Of a stretch of DNA of 41,342 nucleotides, positions 18,573 to 26,156 are shown in pieces (the first letter of the stretch is position 1; the number at the start of each line of letters is the position of its first letter). Both the position numbers and the translations under genes were made by a program. The notes below the pieces were generated by a model. The model searched no databases and was not told the DNA's origin. It saw nothing but the letters and a program-made list of their open reading frames with translations. Source of the stretch: an uncultured Lachnospiraceae bacterium (GTDB lineage Bacteria > Bacillota > Clostridia > Lachnospirales > Lachnospiraceae). The DNA lies in contig CAMWLG010000029.1 in assembly GCA_947175035.1 (NCBI GenBank), forward strand, positions 1 to 41,342, read 5' to 3'.

Positions 18573-19688
18573 CTATGGATATTCAGTGTTCGTGGTGTTT
18601 TCCACCACAACCTTCAAGACATCCTCATAGAGAAAGCTCTCTCTGTAATCCGCCTTCGTCAGGCCGTTTTCCAGAAGATGCTCAACCGTAGTCCCCACTT
18701 CTTTCGCTGCCTCCTCCATTCTTGCGTCCAGAGCGGAATCGGAAAGATTCAAATCCTCTCTATCCGCAATCGCTTTGATTACAAGCGTTTCCCTTGCGTA
18801 CTGTTCCGCATATTGGTTCAGGGTATCCTCATATTGCTCCCCGTACATGGTTTTGGCATCCACCCCATAATATCTCATCATCATCTGATCCAGCAATTCC
18901 GCGTAATTTTCCCGACCCCTTTCCAACAGACTCTCGGGGAATTCACCGGTAAATGTCGTTGCTATCATCACTTGATTCATGGCAGCGCTTTGAATGGCAT
19001 TCAAGTATTCACTCTGGGCCTGAGCATTCAAGGAGTCCTCCGCATATTTATGAAGCTCCTCCAGGTTTGTCACCCCTTCAAAGCCAAGTCCCGCTACCTG
19101 ATCTTCCTCCATCTGAGGAATGAAATTCACCGTGACCGTAAAGACCACGTCCTGACCCGCAAGTTCACTGCTGCCATAATTCTCAGGGAATGTCAAATTG
19201 ATATCCACAGTTTCCCCGGGCATCACCCCGATCAGTCCATCCTCGAAACCAGGGATAAACTGCCCTGAACCGATCAGCAAGGTCGCTCCCTGTGCGGTGC
19301 CCCCGTCAAAAGCCACGCCATCCTTCTTGCCCTCATAATCAATATTGGTCATATCCAAAAGTGCCACGGGTCTGTCCTTGATACCATCCGTCGCATTCAC
19401 CTTCTCAAAATAAAGCTGCTTTGTCATAATCTCAATATCGTCCTCGTCAAATTCCTCCGGGGGAGCCACACTCACCTGCATTCCCTTATATTCCCCCAAA
19501 GTAATATAGTCCTCCGCGTTAAACGCATCCCATGGGTCACTCTCCACATTCCCTTCCACAGAATCACCCCCAAGGGAAGCCTCCTCTTTGGGTACACTCT
19601 CGTTGGCATTATCCCCTGCCTGCTTACATCCTCCCAAAAGCGCCATGCCCATAACCAGAGCCAACACGCCAATCCATCTTTTTCTCAT
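18573..19688 (-). CDS. Lipoprotein with FKBP/trigger-factor-like PPIase domain
   Basis: A 371-residue exported protein. The signal peptide ends in a lipobox (LLGGC, Cys22), so it is lipid-anchored on the outer face of the membrane. Next comes an acidic linker. An FKBP-type domain (about 125-215) carries [22 protein letters not shown], the trigger-factor version of the fold. The C-terminal 150 residues are helical and resemble the trigger-factor chaperone arm. The likely role is peptidyl-prolyl isomerase and chaperone for secreted proteins, an analogue of PrsA. The ATG at 19688 has AGGAGGAG upstream; in-frame starts further upstream would precede the promoter-like sequence. asnS follows closely. 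Confidence 0.88.
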   Translation of the reverse strand: MRKRWIGVLALVMGMALLGGCKQAGDNANESVPKEEASLGGDSVEGNVESDPWDAFNAEDYITLGEYKGMQVSVAPPEEFDEDDIEIMTKQLYFEKVNATDGIKDRPVALLDMTNIDYEGKKDGVAFDGGTAQGATLLIGSGQFIPGFEDGLIGVMPGETVDINLTFPENYGSSELAGQDVVFTVTVNFIPQMEEDQVAGLGFEGVTNLEELHKYAEDSLNAQAQSEYLNAIQSAAMNQVMIATTFTGEFPESLLERGRENYAELLDQMMMRYYGVDAKTMYGEQYEDTLNQYAEQYARETLVIKAIADREDLNLSDSALDARMEEAAKEVGTTVEHLLENGLTKADYRESFLYEDVLKVVVENTTNTEYP

Positions 19689-19728
19689 AAATTCTCCTCC
19701 TATCAGGGACACCCCCATTACTATACTG

Positions 19729-19752
19729 TTATACCACAAAACTGTTCTATTT
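19729..19752 (-). promoter_or_regulatory. Promoter-proximal motif upstream of the PPIase lipoprotein
   Basis: On the minus strand GAACAGTTTTGTGGTATAAC includes an extended -10 (TGG-TATAAC). It matches GAACAGTTTGTGTGGTATAG at 21295-21314 with a one-base indel and few changes, so two unrelated genes share a promoter block of about 20 bases. Confidence 0.5.
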
Positions 19753-19763
19753 AAAAGCCTTTT

Positions 19764-21236
19764 CTACAGTAACGGCGAAAGAAGCCGGCACATCTGCTCC
19801 TTCAGCCGCAAGCGAAGCCCCCTGCCCGCATACATATCCTTGGTGACACGCGTACAGTGCTGTAAATCCTCCCGAAACAGCTGCTCCATCTCGCAAGCCT
19901 TCTCATGGCTATAGACGACAACATTCACCTCAAAGTTCAGGGCAAAACTGCGAATATCCATATTGGCTGTCCCATAACAGAGCACTCTGCCATCCACGAC
20001 CATTCCCTTGCTGTGCAAAAACCCGTTGTTATAGATATAGCACTTGGCACCCGCCATCACCAGATCCCCCATGTAAGAATAAGTAGCCCAATAGACAAAG
20101 GGATGATCCGGCTTACAAGGTATCATAATATTGACTTCGATTCCCGAGCGAACAGCAATTTTCAGAGCATTAAAAATAGACTCATCCGGTATAAAATACG
20201 GGGTCTGAATATAAATGCTCTTCTTCGCCTTTGTGATCAGCCGCAAATAATTATCCCGAATTTGCTCCGTGGTGTGGTCAGGCCCGCTGCTGATAATCTG
20301 CATCTCGCAGCGATCCCTCACCCCTGACTCGAAGCCCTCAAAAAGCGTATCATCCTGCAAAAGATTCTCCCTTGCCGCATAATTCCAGTCCATCACAAAA
20401 CGCACCTGCAGCGCGGCGACCCCCTCGCCGCGAATCCGCAAATGAGTGTCCCTCCAATACCCGAAATTCTTGTCCAGACCGATATACTCCTTGCCAACAT
20501 TAAATCCGCCCACATAGGCCACACGATTATCAATCACGACGATTTTGCGGTGATTGCGGTAGTTGATACGAAGCTGGAACCGCCCAAGAATCGCCGGGAA
20601 AAATTCCGCCGTCTGAATGCCCATCTGGTTCAGTTTTTTCCAGAAACTATGTCTTACGCGGCGACAACCCATGGCGTCAAAGAGCACCCGCACCTCCACG
20701 CCTTCTGCCGCCTTCTTTGCCAGCACCTCCAAAATACGGTTGAACAGCACATCATTTCTGATGATATAATATTGAATGTGAATAAAATGCTCCGCTTTCT
20801 CTAAATCTCCAATCAAAGCTTCAAATTTTTCATTTCCGTCCGAGAAAATGTCAATGTCATTATCGTTTGACAGCATGGAACCCGAGACCTCGAGATTGTA
20901 CATGACCAAATCTTCAAAACCGTCTATCTCCGCATTTTCCGCCCCCAGCTCCCTGGTCTTGAGCTGATGTTCCTGATGTCGTATCGCCTCCCCCAGATAG
21001 TCCTCCACCTCTTTTAGACGAAACATTTTGCGCTTTCGCATATTCTGTCCCAGAAAAAGGTAGAACACAAAACCCAAAAAGGGAATAAAATACAGCAAAA
21101 GGAGCCATGCCCAGACGCTCTTGGGATCTCTGCGCTCAAAAAAAACAATAATAATGGCAAATAGCATATTCCAGATAAAAAGATTTTGAAAGAGAAACGC
21201 GATCACCTCTTTGGCAATCTCCCAAACTTCCGTCAT
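19764..21236 (-). CDS. cls: Cardiolipin synthase (phospholipase D family)
   Basis: Makes cardiolipin from phosphatidylglycerol at the membrane. Two N-terminal helices (about 14-34 and 42-64) precede two PLD catalytic domains. HKD motif 1 reads NHRKIVVIDNRVAYVGGFN and motif 2 HSKGMVVDGRVLCYGTANMD, both with intact His, Lys and Asp. The 490-residue length is normal for bacterial ClsA-type enzymes. AAGGAAGGAA precedes the ATG. It lies convergent to nothing and stands alone; its 3' end is 75 bases upstream of the PPIase lipoprotein start. Other phospholipid-transferring PLD proteins cannot be fully excluded. Confidence 0.93.
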   Translation of the reverse strand: MTEVWEIAKEVIAFLFQNLFIWNMLFAIIIVFFERRDPKSVWAWLLLLYFIPFLGFVFYLFLGQNMRKRKMFRLKEVEDYLGEAIRHQEHQLKTRELGAENAEIDGFEDLVMYNLEVSGSMLSNDNDIDIFSDGNEKFEALIGDLEKAEHFIHIQYYIIRNDVLFNRILEVLAKKAAEGVEVRVLFDAMGCRRVRHSFWKKLNQMGIQTAEFFPAILGRFQLRINYRNHRKIVVIDNRVAYVGGFNVGKEYIGLDKNFGYWRDTHLRIRGEGVAALQVRFVMDWNYAARENLLQDDTLFEGFESGVRDRCEMQIISSGPDHTTEQIRDNYLRLITKAKKSIYIQTPYFIPDESIFNALKIAVRSGIEVNIMIPCKPDHPFVYWATYSYMGDLVMAGAKCYIYNNGFLHSKGMVVDGRVLCYGTANMDIRSFALNFEVNVVVYSHEKACEMEQLFREDLQHCTRVTKDMYAGRGLRLRLKEQMCRLLSPLL

Positions 21237-21285
21237 GAAACATTCCTTCCTTTGAATTAATTCCTGAATTATTTTAATTGTTTTG

Positions 21286-21315
21286 TTGCGAATGGAACAG
21301 TTTGTGTGGTATAGT
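21286..21315 (+). promoter_or_regulatory. Promoter carrying the recurrent motif, upstream of the small membrane protein
   Basis: TTGCGA (21286-21291), an 18-base spacer and extended -10 TGG-TATAGT (21310-21315). The -35 side holds TTGCGAATGG, also present at 12029 and 18526, followed by AACAGTT. Confidence 0.5.
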
Positions 21316-21372
21316 TATCAATAATCATTGAAGCATAAACAACAAACATCGAAACAGGAGGTTCCATAGGAA

Positions 21373-21849
21373 ATGAACACAGGAACAATTGTACTTCTCG
21401 TGATACTGGCTGTAGTGGCCATCGCGCTGGTGGCACTGTATTTTCTCGGCAGGAAAGCACAAAAAAAGCAGGCCGAACAACAGCAACTGATGGAGGCCAA
21501 CAAACAGACCGTCTCCATGCTGATCATTGATAAAAAGCGGATGAAGCTAAAAGATTCCGGACTGCCCCAGATTGTTCTGGACGAAACGCCTAAGCTGATG
21601 CGTGGCACCAAGCTTCCCATTGTCAAGGCGAAGGTCGGGCCACAGATTCTCTCCCTGATCAGCGATGACAAAATCTTTGATTCCATTCCTGTGAAAAAGG
21701 AAGTCAAGGCAGTGGTCAGCGGAATCTACATTATTGACGTGAAAGGTCTTCACGGCAAAACAGAAAAAGCGCCCGAGAAAAAGAAAGGCTTCTTCAAACG
21801 CCTGGCAGCGACCATTCAGGAAAAGGGTGGCGCAAAGCCGTTAAAGTAA
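21373..21849 (+). CDS. Small membrane-anchored protein of unknown function
   Basis: A 158-residue protein with one N-terminal membrane helix (residues 5-26) and a basic cytosolic or external body. A conserved-looking core (VSMLIIDKKRMKLKDSGLP, then PIVKAKVGPQI) is followed by a Lys-rich tail (EKKKGFFKRL). I do not recognise a named domain, although similar proteins are common in Lachnospiraceae. AGGAGG lies 10 bases before the ATG. It is transcribed divergently from the cardiolipin synthase gene and converges on the DUF1934 gene. Function is unknown. Confidence 0.8.
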   Translation: MNTGTIVLLVILAVVAIALVALYFLGRKAQKKQAEQQQLMEANKQTVSMLIIDKKRMKLKDSGLPQIVLDETPKLMRGTKLPIVKAKVGPQILSLISDDKIFDSIPVKKEVKAVVSGIYIIDVKGLHGKTEKAPEKKKGFFKRLAATIQEKGGAKPLK

Positions 21850-21909
21850 ACCTCATCTCCAAACCACAATCTATCGCGGCATTCGTCAAGATGGACAATT
21901 TAAACTTGT

Positions 21910-22401
21910 TCACATGCAGGCATGTCCACTTGACCCATTGCCCGCGGAAATCACAAGCTCATACTCTCCCACGGCTTGTCCCTCATTCTCCAAGGTATAT
22001 ACAATCTTCACACCTGGCCAGCCCTCCGGACATTCCTCCACGGAAAGCCTCTCCACAGACTTTGTGATAATATCAAGCATCAGCAGTCCAAAGGGCGTGG
22101 CATATTCTGTCCGATAGGGCTTACCGGATTCAAAAATCATGCAATGTCCCATAGGCCCTTGTCTGTTCAATTCCACAACCTGGCCCTTTAATTTGATTCT
22201 GGTCTTTGACCTCTGGGGAGCCCCCTCTATCTGTTCCTCGTAAAACAGATAATGACTTCCACTCCTGCAAAAATACTCCGCGGAAACCTCCTGGGTGATC
22301 ACCACGGGCTGTTGCTCTCCTGCCTCTGTTTGGTTGTCCTCCGCTTGGGGCGGATATTGGATTCCGGTAATCGTCAATTGAAGTCTTTGCCCCGCCGCCA
22401 T
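21910..22401 (-). CDS. DUF1934 (YwiB-like) protein
   Basis: A 163-residue beta-rich protein of the DUF1934/YwiB family, which adopts a calycin-like barrel of unknown function. Family features are the opening beta strand with a Thr/Ile-rich repeat, RIKLKGQVVELNRQG, the MIFESGKPYRTEYATPFG region and the C-terminal YTLENEGQAVGEYELVI. Its ATG follows the murI stop by one base and uses GAGGAG in the end of murI, so translation is coupled. YwiB relatives often sit near cell-wall or argS genes in Firmicutes. Confidence 0.88.
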   Translation of the reverse strand: MAAGQRLQLTITGIQYPPQAEDNQTEAGEQQPVVITQEVSAEYFCRSGSHYLFYEEQIEGAPQRSKTRIKLKGQVVELNRQGPMGHCMIFESGKPYRTEYATPFGLLMLDIITKSVERLSVEECPEGWPGVKIVYTLENEGQAVGEYELVISAGNGSSGHACM

Positions 22402-22402
22402 A

Positions 22403-23233
22403 TCAATACTCCTCTATATTGATTGTTTTGGCGGAGAGAATCCCATATTTGATAATGGAATTGGCAAATCGTTTGAATTTCTCCGCTCCGTCACTCACAT
22501 AAAACAAATACTGATTTGCACCTAGCTTTGGCGGCTCCTGATTTAAGAGACCTTTTTGTTCCAACAGCTCTTTCAGCTCCCTTGCCGTCTCGTAAGCCGG
22601 ATTCACTAAGTTCACCTGCTCCCCCATGATTTTGCCCAACGTGGAGCGTATTAAGGGATAGTGCGTACAGCCCAGAATCAAGGTGTCAATATCAATATCG
22701 ATCAATTCCGTCAAATAACGTCTGGCAATCTCATCCGTCACAGGATCCTGCCACAGCCCCTCTTCCACCAAGGGCACAAAGAGCGGGCAAGCCTTGCCAT
22801 AAATCGTCACGTCCTTATTCAATTCTTTTATGTACTTGGTGTAGATCTGGCTGCCAATCGTGGCATCCGTGGCGATCACACCCACGCGGCCGTTCTTGGT
22901 CACCTCCACCGCGGTCTTGGCTCCTGGCTTCACCACGCCGATAATCGGGATCTCTATCTCCCTCTCCAACTCATCCAAAGCGTAGGCGCTGGCGGTATTG
23001 CAGGCCACCACAATGGTTTTCACCTGAAAGGTCTGCAAAAAGCGCACAATCTGTCTTGAAAAACGGGTAACCGTCTCCTTTGACTTACTGCCATAAGGCA
23101 CCCTCGCCGTATCCCCAAAATAAACTATTTTCTCATTGGGAATCTGGCGCATGATCTCCCTGGCAACAGTCAGTCCCCCCACACCGGAATCAAACACTCC
23201 GATCGGCAATTCATTATTGACTTCCTGATTCAT
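22403..23233 (-). CDS. murI: Glutamate racemase
   Basis: Supplies D-glutamate for peptidoglycan. The 276-residue protein shows IGVFDSGVGGLTV (catalytic-site Asp15), GDTARVPYGSKS, the first catalytic Cys in VVACNTASA and the second in LGCTHYPL. The ATG at 23233 has AAAGGAG eight bases upstream and overlaps the preceding small ORF by 20 bases, which indicates coupled expression. The protein continues into the DUF1934 gene. Identification is secure. Confidence 0.97.
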   Translation of the reverse strand: MNQEVNNELPIGVFDSGVGGLTVAREIMRQIPNEKIVYFGDTARVPYGSKSKETVTRFSRQIVRFLQTFQVKTIVVACNTASAYALDELEREIEIPIIGVVKPGAKTAVEVTKNGRVGVIATDATIGSQIYTKYIKELNKDVTIYGKACPLFVPLVEEGLWQDPVTDEIARRYLTELIDIDIDTLILGCTHYPLIRSTLGKIMGEQVNLVNPAYETARELKELLEQKGLLNQEPPKLGANQYLFYVSDGAEKFKRFANSIIKYGILSAKTINIEEY

Positions 23234-23522
23234 GATCTATTCTCCTTTGCTTCTGCAAAGCCTCCCATTCTGTCAGCAGCCTGCTCTTAAAGCGGATCTG
23301 GCTGCAATCCGCATCCAATATCTTCCAGTAAAGCTCACTGCCGCCAAACTCGGATTCTGCCTCTGCTTCCGAGAGACTCTCACAAGTCTCGGCAGTCTCA
23401 TTTTCGTATATAACCTCATAGGTGGATTCCAGCAATGTGAATTGAGGATATAAGACTCCCCACCAACCCATAGCGGCACAGATTGCCAAAACCACAATTC
23501 CATTTCTTTTCATAACATTCAC
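23214..23522 (-). CDS. Small membrane-anchored hypothetical protein
   Basis: A protein of about 100 residues with one N-terminal hydrophobic segment (GIVVLAICAAMGWWGVLY) and an acidic outer part rich in Glu and Ser with two Cys residues. I do not recognise the family. The start is either GTG at 23522 or ATG at 23513; neither ribosome site is strong. It overlaps murI by 20 bases and appears to be the first gene of a three-gene unit with murI and the DUF1934 gene. Confidence 0.6.
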   Translation of the reverse strand: MNVMKRNGIVVLAICAAMGWWGVLYPQFTLLESTYEVIYENETAETCESLSEAEAESEFGGSELYWKILDADCSQIRFKSRLLTEWEALQKQRRIDHESGSQ

Positions 23523-23615
23523 TTTCTTATCCCTGCTTTCTTATTTTGTACCATATTCCTGTCAATCTAATATGGTTTAGCATTTATAAGAAAATGATTG
23601 CCAAATTTTGGTAAG

Positions 23616-23624
23616 ATTATACCA
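23616..23624 (-). promoter_or_regulatory. Extended -10 promoter candidate for the murI operon
   Basis: TGGTATAAT on the minus strand is a perfect extended -10. No good -35 is visible. The predicted leader to the small ORF is about 85 nt. Confidence 0.4.
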
Positions 23625-23633
23625 TGTCAGCAG

Positions 23634-23668
23634 GAAATCAAGCGCGAACGCAGTGAGCATTTGATTTC
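23634..23668. repeat. Inverted repeat over the stop of the GntR gene
   Basis: GAAATCAA (23634-23641) and TTGATTTC (23661-23668) form a perfect 8-base stem around a 19-base loop. The element overlaps the GntR stop codon. There is no U-run, so it may act as a weak terminator or 3' stabiliser. Confidence 0.4.
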
Positions 23669-24350
23669 AACGTTTCTCCCTGTCCAACCGAATCTGCTGA
23701 ATAATCGCCTTTTTCTGATTATCTATATGAACCTTGGCGGCCTCGCATGCCCGTTCCTTGTCCCTGCCCACCAGACTTTCATAAATAATTCTATGCTCCT
23801 CCACCAGCCTTTCATGCTGACTGAAGTCTTTAATATACTCAAACCGATAACGATACATTTGCTCCGACAGATTGTTCACCAGCTGAATCAGACGCTGATT
23901 GCCCGTGGCTTGCAGGATGATATCATGGAGCTCTACATCCGCCTGGGCAATCTGTTTCACGTCTTTCGTGCGAACCACCTGTTCAAAATACCCGCAAGCC
24001 TCCTTGAGCTGCACAAGTTCCTCCTCCGTGATCCGCTCACAGGCAAGCTCCACGCAGAGCGCATCCATAGCCCGCCTGACCTCCAACACGTCACTCATGC
24101 TCTTCTCCGTGATCTGAGCGACTTCCGCCCCTCTTCGGGGTATCATGGTGACAAGGCCCTCCAACTCCAGCTTGCGGATTGCCTCTCTGATTGGAGTACG
24201 ACTCACCCCCAGTCTGTTCGCCAGATGTATCTCCATCAAACGCTCCCCCGGCTTCAATTCCCCTGTCAGGATCGCCTGACGCAATGTATTGAACACCACA
24301 TCCCTCAAAGGCAGAAATTCATCCAATTTTACCTGCAAATTATCCTGCAT
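23667..24350 (-). CDS. GntR family regulator with FCD ligand domain
   Basis: A DNA-binding transcription factor of the FadR subfamily, 227 residues. The N-terminal winged helix-turn-helix includes the signature LANRLGVSRTPIREAIRKLELEGLV (about 47-71). The all-helical FCD domain (about 85-215) contains the Asp and His residues expected for a metal or small-acid ligand site (DVELHDIIL, SQHERLVEEHRII). It overlaps the end of ispE by 11 bases, with GGAGGGAGAAGGT as ribosome site, so the two are co-expressed. Autoregulation through TGTATACA upstream of ispE is plausible. The ligand is unknown. Confidence 0.93.
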   Translation of the reverse strand: MQDNLQVKLDEFLPLRDVVFNTLRQAILTGELKPGERLMEIHLANRLGVSRTPIREAIRKLELEGLVTMIPRRGAEVAQITEKSMSDVLEVRRAMDALCVELACERITEEELVQLKEACGYFEQVVRTKDVKQIAQADVELHDIILQATGNQRLIQLVNNLSEQMYRYRFEYIKDFSQHERLVEEHRIIYESLVGRDKERACEAAKVHIDNQKKAIIQQIRLDREKR

Positions 24351-25236
24351 ACCTTCTCCCTCCGCTTTCGCCCGCTCCGTTCACAAAGTTCGTGACAAAC
24401 ACCTGCCCCGCAAGCGATTGTCTCTCTAGTTGCAGTGCAGCTGTGTCCGCCTGTTCCCTATCCTGAAATATGCCGAACACCGTAGGCCCGCTGCCGCTCA
24501 TAAGCGTCCCCAGCGCGCCATTTGCCCGCAATCCATTCTTGATATCGTTAACGATTGGATACGCCTCCACCGTCACCTGCTCAAGCACATTTCCCAGTCG
24601 TTTGACGATCCCCCCCAGACTGCCCTCCTTTAACGCGGTAATCATACCGTCAATATCCGGATGTGGGAAATCTCCCACCGCGTCCAGATGCTCATAGACA
24701 TATTTGGTGGACACATTGATGTCCGGCTTTGCAACCACAAGCCAACAGTCCGGCGGCGAAGGCAATTTGGTCAGCCTCTCCCCGATTCCCTCCGCAAGAG
24801 CCGTCCCACCCATGATACAGTAAGGCACGTCAGCCCCGATGCGTACTCCCAGCTCCATCAGCCGCTGATCCTCCACCTGTAATCCATATAACTCGCAGAT
24901 TCCCCGCATGGCAGCCGCTGCATCCGCACTTCCCCCCGCCATACCCGCGGCGATGGGTATATTTTTGCGCAGATCAATCTTCACGCCGCCCTTGATTCCC
25001 AGTTCCTCCATCATCAATCCGGCAGCCTTATAAATCAGATTATCACCATTCGTAGGCAGCTCTTCCGAGTCCGTGGAAATCGCGATTCCAGACGCTGTCT
25101 TCTCAAATGTCAGCTCATCCCAGATATCAACGGTCTGCATGACCATCCTTACCTCATGATAACCGTTTGGCAGGGTTCCCAATACATCCAGACCCAAATT
25201 TATCTTAGCATATGCTTTTCTCACACAGGTATTCAT
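24340..25236 (-). CDS. ispE: 4-diphosphocytidyl-2-C-methyl-D-erythritol kinase
   Basis: ATP-dependent kinase of the MEP isoprenoid pathway. The 298-residue GHMP-kinase fold shows the N-terminal AKINLGLDVLG with the substrate Lys, the glycine-rich ATP loop PIAAGMAGGSADAAAAMRG, and the C-terminal motif TLMSGSGPTVFGIF. The ATG has GGAGG seven bases upstream. It is the first gene of a two-gene unit with the GntR regulator. Pairing ispE with a regulator is a recurrent arrangement in Clostridia, though whether the regulator controls isoprenoid supply is not shown. Confidence 0.97.
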   Translation of the reverse strand: MNTCVRKAYAKINLGLDVLGTLPNGYHEVRMVMQTVDIWDELTFEKTASGIAISTDSEELPTNGDNLIYKAAGLMMEELGIKGGVKIDLRKNIPIAAGMAGGSADAAAAMRGICELYGLQVEDQRLMELGVRIGADVPYCIMGGTALAEGIGERLTKLPSPPDCWLVVAKPDINVSTKYVYEHLDAVGDFPHPDIDGMITALKEGSLGGIVKRLGNVLEQVTVEAYPIVNDIKNGLRANGALGTLMSGSGPTVFGIFQDREQADTAALQLERQSLAGQVFVTNFVNGAGESGGRRYAG

Positions 25237-25280
25237 ATGGAGCCCTCCGCCTAGAGCAATATATATTGCATAATGTATTT

Positions 25281-25330
25281 TGTATACATAGATTGTACTT
25301 AATTATATACAATCCATATCTATTTGTCAA
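25281..25330 (-). promoter_or_regulatory. Promoter and operator candidates of ispE-GntR
   Basis: Perfect TTGACA (25325-25330), 17 bases, and TATAAT (25302-25307) on the minus strand. GATTGTA (25291-25297) and TACAATC (25308-25314) form an inverted repeat across the -10 box. The palindrome TGTATACA (25281-25288) lies at the expected start site. TGTATACA-like sites are typical of FadR-type GntR regulators. Confidence 0.6.
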
Positions 25331-25388
25331 CAACCCCTAAACTTTTCCAGTATTTCTGACGATATAATTTACGATCAAGGATGATACC

Positions 25389-25413
25389 CTGACTGTACAT
25401 GCAAGACAGTCAG
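25389..25413 (+). promoter_or_regulatory. Leader hairpin upstream of the conserved hypothetical gene
   Basis: CTGACTGT (25389-25396) and ACAGTCAG (25406-25413) form a perfect 8-base stem with a 9-base loop. A -10-like TATAAT is at 25363-25368, so the hairpin would lie near the 5' end of the transcript, where it could stabilise the mRNA or bind a regulator. Confidence 0.45.
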
Positions 25414-25452
25414 ACACTAAAAAAGCGCTTACGCGCGGAAAAGAGGTATGTT

Positions 25453-26079
25453 ATGAGTGTAAACGGAGTTACATCAAATCAGGCTAGTGCTGCTTATTCT
25501 TATGCTTCTACAACAGCCACAGAGAAAGAGAACACTACAGCCAAGACAGCATCCTCCACACAGAAGGCGGAGGAAACAGGTGCGGTATATGAGCCTTCCA
25601 AGCAGACACAGACAGACACCGCTAAGAAGACTTACAAGCCCGATATGAATCTGGTAAACAAGTTAAAGGCAGATGCAGATGCCAGAACTTCTCAGCTTCG
25701 CAGCCTTGTAGAGCAGTTGATGGGCCAGCAGGCAAATACCTATGGCAAAGCCAACAATATCTGGCAGTTCCTGAAGAGCGGGAACTACACTGTTGACGCT
25801 GCTACTAAGGCTCAGGCTCAGGCAGATATTGCAGAGGACGGCTACTGGGGCGTAAACCAGACTTCTGACAGAATCATCTCTTTTGCCACTGCTTTAACCG
25901 GCGGTGACCCCAGTAAGATTGAAGAGATGCGCGCTGCATTCCAGAAAGGCTACCAGAAGGCAGAGAAAACTTGGGGCGGCAGTCTCCCTGACATCTCTCA
26001 GCGTACTTATGATGCTGTGATGAAGAAATTTGATGAGTTGGCAGCACAGACAAACGATCCTACTAAAGTAGAAGGTTAA
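25453..26079 (+). CDS. Conserved hypothetical signal-less protein
   Basis: A 208-residue protein of unknown function. The first 65 residues are Ser/Thr/Lys-rich and probably disordered. The rest is a compact helical domain with LVNKLKADADARTSQLRSLVEQL, a DGYWGVNQTSDRIISFA segment, and a C-terminal part with GYQKAEKTWGGSLPDISQRTYDAVM. No signal peptide, Cys or catalytic motif is visible. The ATG at 25453 is chosen because AGAGG stands just upstream; an upstream in-frame ATG lies in the leader hairpin. A very strong terminator follows, suggesting an abundant monocistronic mRNA. Confidence 0.8.
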   Translation: MSVNGVTSNQASAAYSYASTTATEKENTTAKTASSTQKAEETGAVYEPSKQTQTDTAKKTYKPDMNLVNKLKADADARTSQLRSLVEQLMGQQANTYGKANNIWQFLKSGNYTVDAATKAQAQADIAEDGYWGVNQTSDRIISFATALTGGDPSKIEEMRAAFQKGYQKAEKTWGGSLPDISQRTYDAVMKKFDELAAQTNDPTKVEG

Positions 26080-26100
26080 TGTGAAATTCGTATTTTTCAA

Positions 26101-26145
26101 AAAACAATGGCAAAGGTGTTATTCACCCTTGCCATTGTTTTTTTG
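26101..26145. terminator. Strong bidirectional intrinsic terminator
   Basis: ACAATGGCAAAGGTG and CACCCTTGCCATTGT form a 15-base stem with one mismatch and a TTATT loop. A T7 run follows on the plus strand and a T-run on the minus strand. It separates the convergent hypothetical and sipL-like genes. Confidence 0.9.
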
Positions 26146-26156
26146 TAACTGTGATT

